A DNA stretch of 64,000 nucleotides from Pandoraea nosoerga. Its GTDB lineage: Bacteria; Pseudomonadota; Gammaproteobacteria; Burkholderiales; Burkholderiaceae. The stretch lies in NCBI RefSeq assembly GCF_902459585.1, contig NZ_CABPSC010000007.1, positions 1 to 64,000 of the forward strand. Direction: 5' to 3'. The number at the start of each line of letters is the position of its first letter. Position 1 is the first letter of the stretch. A program made the translations under genes and the position numbers. The notes under the pieces are model-generated. The model made no database searches and had not been told where the DNA came from. It saw nothing but the letters and a program-made list of their open reading frames with translations. This document shows, piece after piece, positions 60,699 to 64,000 of the stretch.

Positions 60699-60850
60699 CC
60701 GGGCAGGATATGTGAAGTAGGCCCACCGGCAAGCCGGTGTTCCTTCTTCACTCTCCCTTATTCGCGTCTTCGGCGCTCAACGGGAATCCTGCTCTGCGAG
60801 GCCAGCGGCTACCGCCGCTTAATGCCGGCGTAGGCCGGATTGGATGAGTA
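60699..60850. other. oriT: RP4/IncP-type origin of transfer (oriT)
   Basis: The bottom strand holds TATCCTG|C (nick between 60704 and 60703), matching the YATCCTG|Y IncP nick consensus. To the right lies GTGAAGTAGGCCCACCGGC / GCCGGTGTTCCTTCTTCAC (19-bp imperfect arms, 60712-60751), the TraJ-binding inverted repeat. The following CTCCCTTATTCG, CAACGGGAATCCTGCTCTGC and GCTACCGCCG blocks also follow the RP4 order up to the traJ start. Confidence 0.9.
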
Positions 60851-61213
60851 ATGGACGCCGAGACAAAGACGATGACGCGCAAGCATGGCCGCCACCTTCG
60901 TGCGCCCGTCTTGCCGGACGAAGAAGCGGCAATAAAGCGCAATGCGGCGGCGGCCGGCTTGAGTGTCGCTGCCTACTTGCGGAACGTGGGAGTGGGCTAG
61001 GAGATCCGAGGCATTCTCGATCTCGCCCGCGTTCAAGACTTGGCCCGAGTCAATGGCGACCTGGGGCGCCTCGGTGGCCTGCTGAAGCTCTGGCTGACGA
61101 ACGATGCGCGGACGGCCGGGTTTACGCCGGCAACCATCCGCGTCCTGCTGACGAAGATTGAGGCCACACAGGACGAATTGCGGGCGGTCATGACGCGGAT
61201 AGTGCGTGCGTGA
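60851..61213 (+). pseudogene. traJ: traJ interrupted by an amber stop (oriT-recognition protein)
   Basis: RP4 TraJ binds the oriT inverted repeat and recruits the TraI relaxase. Here the frame reads MDAETKTMTRKHGRHLRAPVLPDEE... with AAAAGLSVAAYLRNVGVG, then a TAG at codon 50 (60998-61000), and resumes EIRGILDLARVQDLARVNGDLGRLGGLLKLWLTNDARTAGFTPATI to a TGA at 61211. In RP4 TraJ the same position is Tyr (GYKI), so one base change (TAC/TAT to TAG) explains it. The full frame would be 120 residues, near the RP4 length of 123. It may be non-functional or read through. Confidence 0.85.
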
Positions 61214-61217
61214 GCTT

Positions 61218-61230
61218 TTTAGCCGCTAAA
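61218..61230. promoter_or_regulatory. KorB-type operator (second copy) before trbJ
   Basis: An identical TTTAGCCGCTAAA lies 5 bp after the traJ stop and 69 bp before the trbJ start. In IncP plasmids KorB at such sites represses trb expression. Confidence 0.75.
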
Positions 61231-61299
61231 GCGGGCTGACTCGTGGCCCCCTATGTTCAGCTTATGAGGTGGCCTCTAATTAATCGAAGGAGAAGCAAG

Positions 61300-62073
61300 A
61301 TGCGTAGAGAAAAAGGTTCCGTCAAGATGGTATTGATTGTCGCAATCGCAGCGGCACTCAACGTCCCGGCGCACGCCGGCATCCCCGTGATCGATGCTAC
61401 GAACGTTGTGCAAACAACGGTCAGTGCGATGCAGAACGTCGCGGCTGTCGAAAAGCAGATTCAGCAGTATCAGACGCAGTTGCAGCAATATCAAAACATG
61501 CTGCAAAACACGCTCGCGCCCGCCGCCTGGGTGTGGGACCAGGCGAATCAGACGATCAACAAGCTGCTGCAAGCGCAGGACACGTTGAGCTACTACAAGA
61601 ATCAGGCCGGTAGTCTCGACGCCTACCTGTCAAGATATCAGGACGTGAGTTACTACCGCACGTCGCCGTGTTTCACGTCGAGTGGTTGCTCAAACTCGCA
61701 ACGACAGGCGCTGCTCGATGCGCAGGCTAACGGTTCGACCGCGCAAAAGAGCGCCAACGATGCCGTCCTGAAGGCCGTCGATCAGCAACAACAAACGCTG
61801 ACCACGGACGCAGCGCATCTTCGGTCGCTGCAATCGCAGGCGACAAGTGCGCAAGGGCAAATGGAAGCGTTGTCGGCGGCAAACCAGCTCGCGAGCGCGC
61901 AGACGAACCAGCTCCTGCAAATCCGGGGCATGTTGGCCGCCCAAGCAGCAGCGCAAGCGACGCGTGCCGAGAACGTGGCTGACAAGGAAGCCTTGCAAGC
62001 AGCAGCGGCTCAGCAGCTTCGTGACGGCAGCAACATCACCAGTTCGACGCCGAAAAACTGGACCTTCGAATAA
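61300..62073 (+). CDS. trbJ: P-type conjugative transfer protein TrbJ
   Basis: TrbJ is the VirB5-like component of the IncP mating-pair-formation system. It has 257 residues with a Sec signal (VLIVAIAAALNVPAHAG). The mature start IPVIDATNVVQTTVSAMQNVAAVEKQIQQYQTQLQQYQNML is typical of TrbJ, followed by a long helical coil with the Cys pair CFTSSGC. The C-terminus QAAAAQQLRDGSNITSSTPKNWTFE recurs in the next protein. GAAGGAGAAG precedes the ATG at 61300. Confidence 0.88.
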   Translation: MRREKGSVKMVLIVAIAAALNVPAHAGIPVIDATNVVQTTVSAMQNVAAVEKQIQQYQTQLQQYQNMLQNTLAPAAWVWDQANQTINKLLQAQDTLSYYKNQAGSLDAYLSRYQDVSYYRTSPCFTSSGCSNSQRQALLDAQANGSTAQKSANDAVLKAVDQQQQTLTTDAAHLRSLQSQATSAQGQMEALSAANQLASAQTNQLLQIRGMLAAQAAAQATRAENVADKEALQAAAAQQLRDGSNITSSTPKNWTFE

Positions 62074-62085
62074 GGGAGACTGGCG

Positions 62086-62274
62086 ATGAAATTCACCATC
62101 TTGCTCATCCTTATCACAGTTCTTACAGGTTGCGAGGACAAGAGCGCTCGGATCGAGGCACAGCAGGCGGCAGCCGCGAAGCAACTGCGCGACGGCAGCA
62201 ACATCGTCAGTTCCTCTCCGAAAAACTGGACGTGGGGCGATACGCCATCACAACCGCAAAAGAAAGACCAATGA
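62086..62274 (+). CDS. trbK: TrbK-like small lipoprotein (possible entry exclusion)
   Basis: This is a 62-residue lipoprotein in the trbK position between trbJ and trbL. The lipobox is LITVLTGC (Cys16). In IncP plasmids TrbK is the entry-exclusion lipoprotein. Residues 25-50 (AQQAAAAKQLRDGSNIVSSSPKNWTW) closely repeat the TrbJ C-terminus, with about 21 of 26 positions identical. GGGAGA precedes the ATG. No direct TrbK sequence resemblance beyond position and lipobox is claimed. Confidence 0.65.
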   Translation: MKFTILLILITVLTGCEDKSARIEAQQAAAAKQLRDGSNIVSSSPKNWTWGDTPSQPQKKDQ

Positions 62275-62288
62275 GGAGGAGCCGCGCT

Positions 62289-63737
62289 ATGAAAACGATG
62301 CTTTCCGAAGGCTTCAAGCGCCTTGCCGTTGCCTCGACGGCCATCGCCTATACGGCAACCGTTGCAGCCGCACCGCTGAATTCCAACGTAGTCGATTCGG
62401 TGATGGGGAAATACCAGGCCGCTGCCAGCGCGTGGGGCAGCGTCATGGTGAGCTACGCATCGTGGTTGTTTTGGGGCCTCGCGCTGATCAGCATGGTGTG
62501 GACGTTCGGGATGCTGGCGTTGAAAAACGGCGGCATTCAGGAGGCACTGGCTGAAATCGTTCGCTTTTTCACTGTGCTCGGCTTCTTCTGGTGGATTCTC
62601 TCCAACGGGCCTGCGATTGCCGATTCCATCGTCAAGTCGATGTGGATGATCGGCGCGAAGGCCATCGGCCAGTCAACCGATTTTACGCCAGGAGGCATCG
62701 TGCAAATCGGCTATGACATTTTTACCAAGGCGCTCGATCAGTCGTCGGTCTGGTCGCCGACGGACAGCGTGGTAGGTCTCCTCATGGCGTTGGTTGTGAT
62801 GATCGTTCTTGCGATTGTCGGCGTGAACCTGCTCCTGGTCTTTGTGTCGGCCTGGATCATGATCTACGGCGGGGTGTTTTTTCTTGGCTTTGGTGGGGCG
62901 CGCTGGACGTCAGATATCGCGATCAGCTACTACAAGCATGTCTTGGCGATCGGAGCCGAGATGATGGTAATGCTGCTGCTCATCGGGATCGGCAAGACGT
63001 TCATCAACGAGTACTACGCCAGCATGAGAGCCGGAATCGACCTCAAGGAAATGGCGATCATGCTTATAGCGGCATTCGTGTTGATGTATCTCACGAACAA
63101 GATACCGCCGAGGATCGCAGGCATTGTTGGTGTTGGTGGCGCTGGTTCGATTGGTGGTGTTGGGGTTGGCTCGGTGATGGCTGCTGCCGCCATGACCGCG
63201 AGCGCGGCGGCGTCTGTCGGTTCTACTGCGATGGCCGGCGCGACGAGCTCGGCCGGTGGAGCATCGGCTCTCAAGGCGGCGTTCCAGTCAGCGCAGCAGA
63301 ACATGGCCGATGGCAGCGGTATGTTCTCGAACAGTGGCGACAGTTCGTCGGGCAGTGGCTCGTCGAGTGGCAGCGGCTTGGGCGGCTTTGGCAGCGGTAG
63401 CACGTCCGGCGGCAGCGGCGGCTTCATGTCTGCCATGAGCACAGCCGGCCGCTTCGCGGCGGACATGGGCGCGAATCTCGCCAAGGGCGCGAGCGCAGTC
63501 GCCAAGGACAAGGCCGCGAACATGATGGACGCCGCGAAGGAACAAATGGCGCAGACGACGGGCAGCAAGATTGCGTCGGCGATTTCGAGCAGGAGCGGTG
63601 CCAGCACGGACACTGAATCGAATTTCGCCGGCGACAGTCTCGGTGCGGGTCGGCAAAGCGCGATGGCCGGGGGCAATATGAACGACGAGGTAGCTGCGTT
63701 CGTAAACAAACATCGTCCAACTGAGGACGAGGCTTAG
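62289..63737 (+). CDS. trbL: P-type conjugative transfer protein TrbL
   Basis: TrbL is the polytopic VirB6-like inner-membrane channel component. The protein has 482 residues with a signal-like N-terminus (LAVASTAIAYTATVAAAPLN) and about five to six membrane helices between residues 45 and 290 (SWLFWGLALISMVWTFGML, VVGLLMALVVMIVLAIVGVN, AEMMVMLLLIGIG). The C-terminal third is a Gly/Ser/Ala-rich low-complexity domain, which is variable in the family. GAGGAGGA lies upstream. A GC-rich inverted repeat (63752-63773) follows the stop. Confidence 0.9.
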   Translation: MKTMLSEGFKRLAVASTAIAYTATVAAAPLNSNVVDSVMGKYQAAASAWGSVMVSYASWLFWGLALISMVWTFGMLALKNGGIQEALAEIVRFFTVLGFFWWILSNGPAIADSIVKSMWMIGAKAIGQSTDFTPGGIVQIGYDIFTKALDQSSVWSPTDSVVGLLMALVVMIVLAIVGVNLLLVFVSAWIMIYGGVFFLGFGGARWTSDIAISYYKHVLAIGAEMMVMLLLIGIGKTFINEYYASMRAGIDLKEMAIMLIAAFVLMYLTNKIPPRIAGIVGVGGAGSIGGVGVGSVMAAAAMTASAAASVGSTAMAGATSSAGGASALKAAFQSAQQNMADGSGMFSNSGDSSSGSGSSSGSGLGGFGSGSTSGGSGGFMSAMSTAGRFAADMGANLAKGASAVAKDKAANMMDAAKEQMAQTTGSKIASAISSRSGASTDTESNFAGDSLGAGRQSAMAGGNMNDEVAAFVNKHRPTEDEA

Positions 63738-63751
63738 ACAGCACAAGCGCA

Positions 63752-63773
63752 CCGGCCGGCGGCAACCGGCCGG
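63752..63773. terminator. GC hairpin after trbL
   Basis: CCGGCCGG repeated in inverted orientation around CGGCAA gives an 8-bp stem. No T tract follows, so it may only attenuate transcription into the next gene. Confidence 0.35.
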
Positions 63774-63810
63774 CACTTCCACGTAACAACACCTGCTTGA
63801 GAGGTGAAGC

Positions 63811-64000
63811 ATGGCAATCACGCATGATACCGAAGCACGGCAAGTTATCCATCACGCGGCAATGCAACTCGCGGCCTTGGACTTCATGGACCAGAGCACC
63901 GCTCGGGAGCTATCGACACTGGCGGAGGCCGTTGCGAACCTGTTCATGGTCGTCTTCTACCAGGCCGAAACAGGGCGGGCGACGCACCGAGATTTCAGTG
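63811..64000 (+). CDS. Unknown element protein, N-terminal part (cut by window end)
   Basis: An open frame of at least 63 residues begins with MAITHDTEARQVIHHAAMQL and contains FMDQSTARELSTLAEAVANLFMVVFYQAETG. GAGAGGTGAAGC precedes the ATG. It is predicted soluble and helical and has no recognised domain. It follows trbL with a 70-bp gap, in the position where IncP plasmids carry trbM, but it does not look like TrbM in the visible part. Confidence 0.55.
   Translation, partial: MAITHDTEARQVIHHAAMQLAALDFMDQSTARELSTLAEAVANLFMVVFYQAETGRATHRDFS

Larger units (their letters stand above)
60520..60850. other. oriT region between traK and traJ
   Basis: This 331-bp stretch contains a 15-bp perfect palindrome (60604-60635), the nick site (near 60703), the 19-bp imperfect inverted repeat (60712-60751) and the traJ leader. 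No protein gene is seen. Confidence 0.8.
56919..64000. mobile_element. Integrated IncP-like conjugative element (left part)
   Basis: The segment begins at the tRNA-Ala 3' end and carries excisionase-like, RepA, iteron/DnaA-box, KorB-operator, TraK-like, RP4-type oriT, TraJ-remnant, TrbJ, TrbK-like and TrbL features. Genes here use noticeably lower GC than the chromosome. No integrase is seen and the right end is outside the window. A replicating ICE or integrated plasmid fits best. Confidence 0.8.

Overview
The window is GC-rich, tightly packed bacterial chromosome ending in the first 7 kb of an integrated conjugative element. The gene set points to a Burkholderiales beta-proteobacterium of the Burkholderiaceae, and Pandoraea or a close relative fits best. 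The supporting markers are a glycine-riboswitch gcvTHP operon, a trifunctional PutA, the rsmI/yraN/diaA/dolP neighbourhood, and a full periplasmic Sox thiosulfate system. The genus is inferred from gene content; no search was run.

Region 1 (1-28.5 kb) is mostly housekeeping and amino-acid metabolism. It starts with a truncated cytochrome c5, a metallophosphoesterase, a UvrD/Rep helicase and a zinc-ribbon membrane protein. A tandem glycine riboswitch then leads into gcvT-gcvH-gcvP, followed by sdaA, which together would take glycine to serine and pyruvate. A branched-chain-type binding protein, putP and putA follow; two GTTGCA motifs upstream of putA look like its autoregulatory operators. Next come an orphan PilV-like pilin/adhesin, the SorAB sulfite dehydrogenase, priA, hemE and a PheC-type cyclohexadienyl dehydratase.

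Region 2 (28.6-43.5 kb) carries hydrolases, a CoA-binding protein, hydroxypyruvate isomerase, a dienelactone hydrolase fusion, ArsC, an exonuclease and MBL hydrolase pair, RlpA and a three-gene ABC importer. It then has divergent rsmI and yraN-diaA-dolP. An 800-bp intergenic stretch holds OmpR-like 10-bp repeats and a strong orphan terminator, suggesting a small RNA. Several short tandem repeats sit between genes here.

Region 3 (43.5-56.6 kb) is a sulfur-oxidation island: fccA-fccB, an apparently orphan TpsB transporter, the ArsR-type repressor gene soxR with a palindrome upstream, soxC-soxD, a small cytochrome c, soxY-soxZ-soxA-soxX, a thioredoxin (SoxW-like) and soxB. SoxYZ carries the sulfur, SoxAX attaches it, SoxB hydrolyses the terminal sulfate, SoxCD oxidises the sulfane, and small cytochromes take the electrons.

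Region 4 (56.8-64 kb) starts at tRNA-Ala(CGC), whose 3' end is the presumed attachment site. The element has an excisionase-like HTH gene, a RepA initiator, iterons with a DnaA box, two perfect KorB-type operators, a traK-like gene, an oriT closely resembling that of RP4/IncP, a traJ interrupted by an amber codon, then trbJ, a trbK-like lipoprotein and trbL. The lipoprotein shares a 26-residue segment near its C-terminus with TrbJ. No integrase, relaxase, korB or trbB-I is visible before the window ends, so these should lie beyond it.
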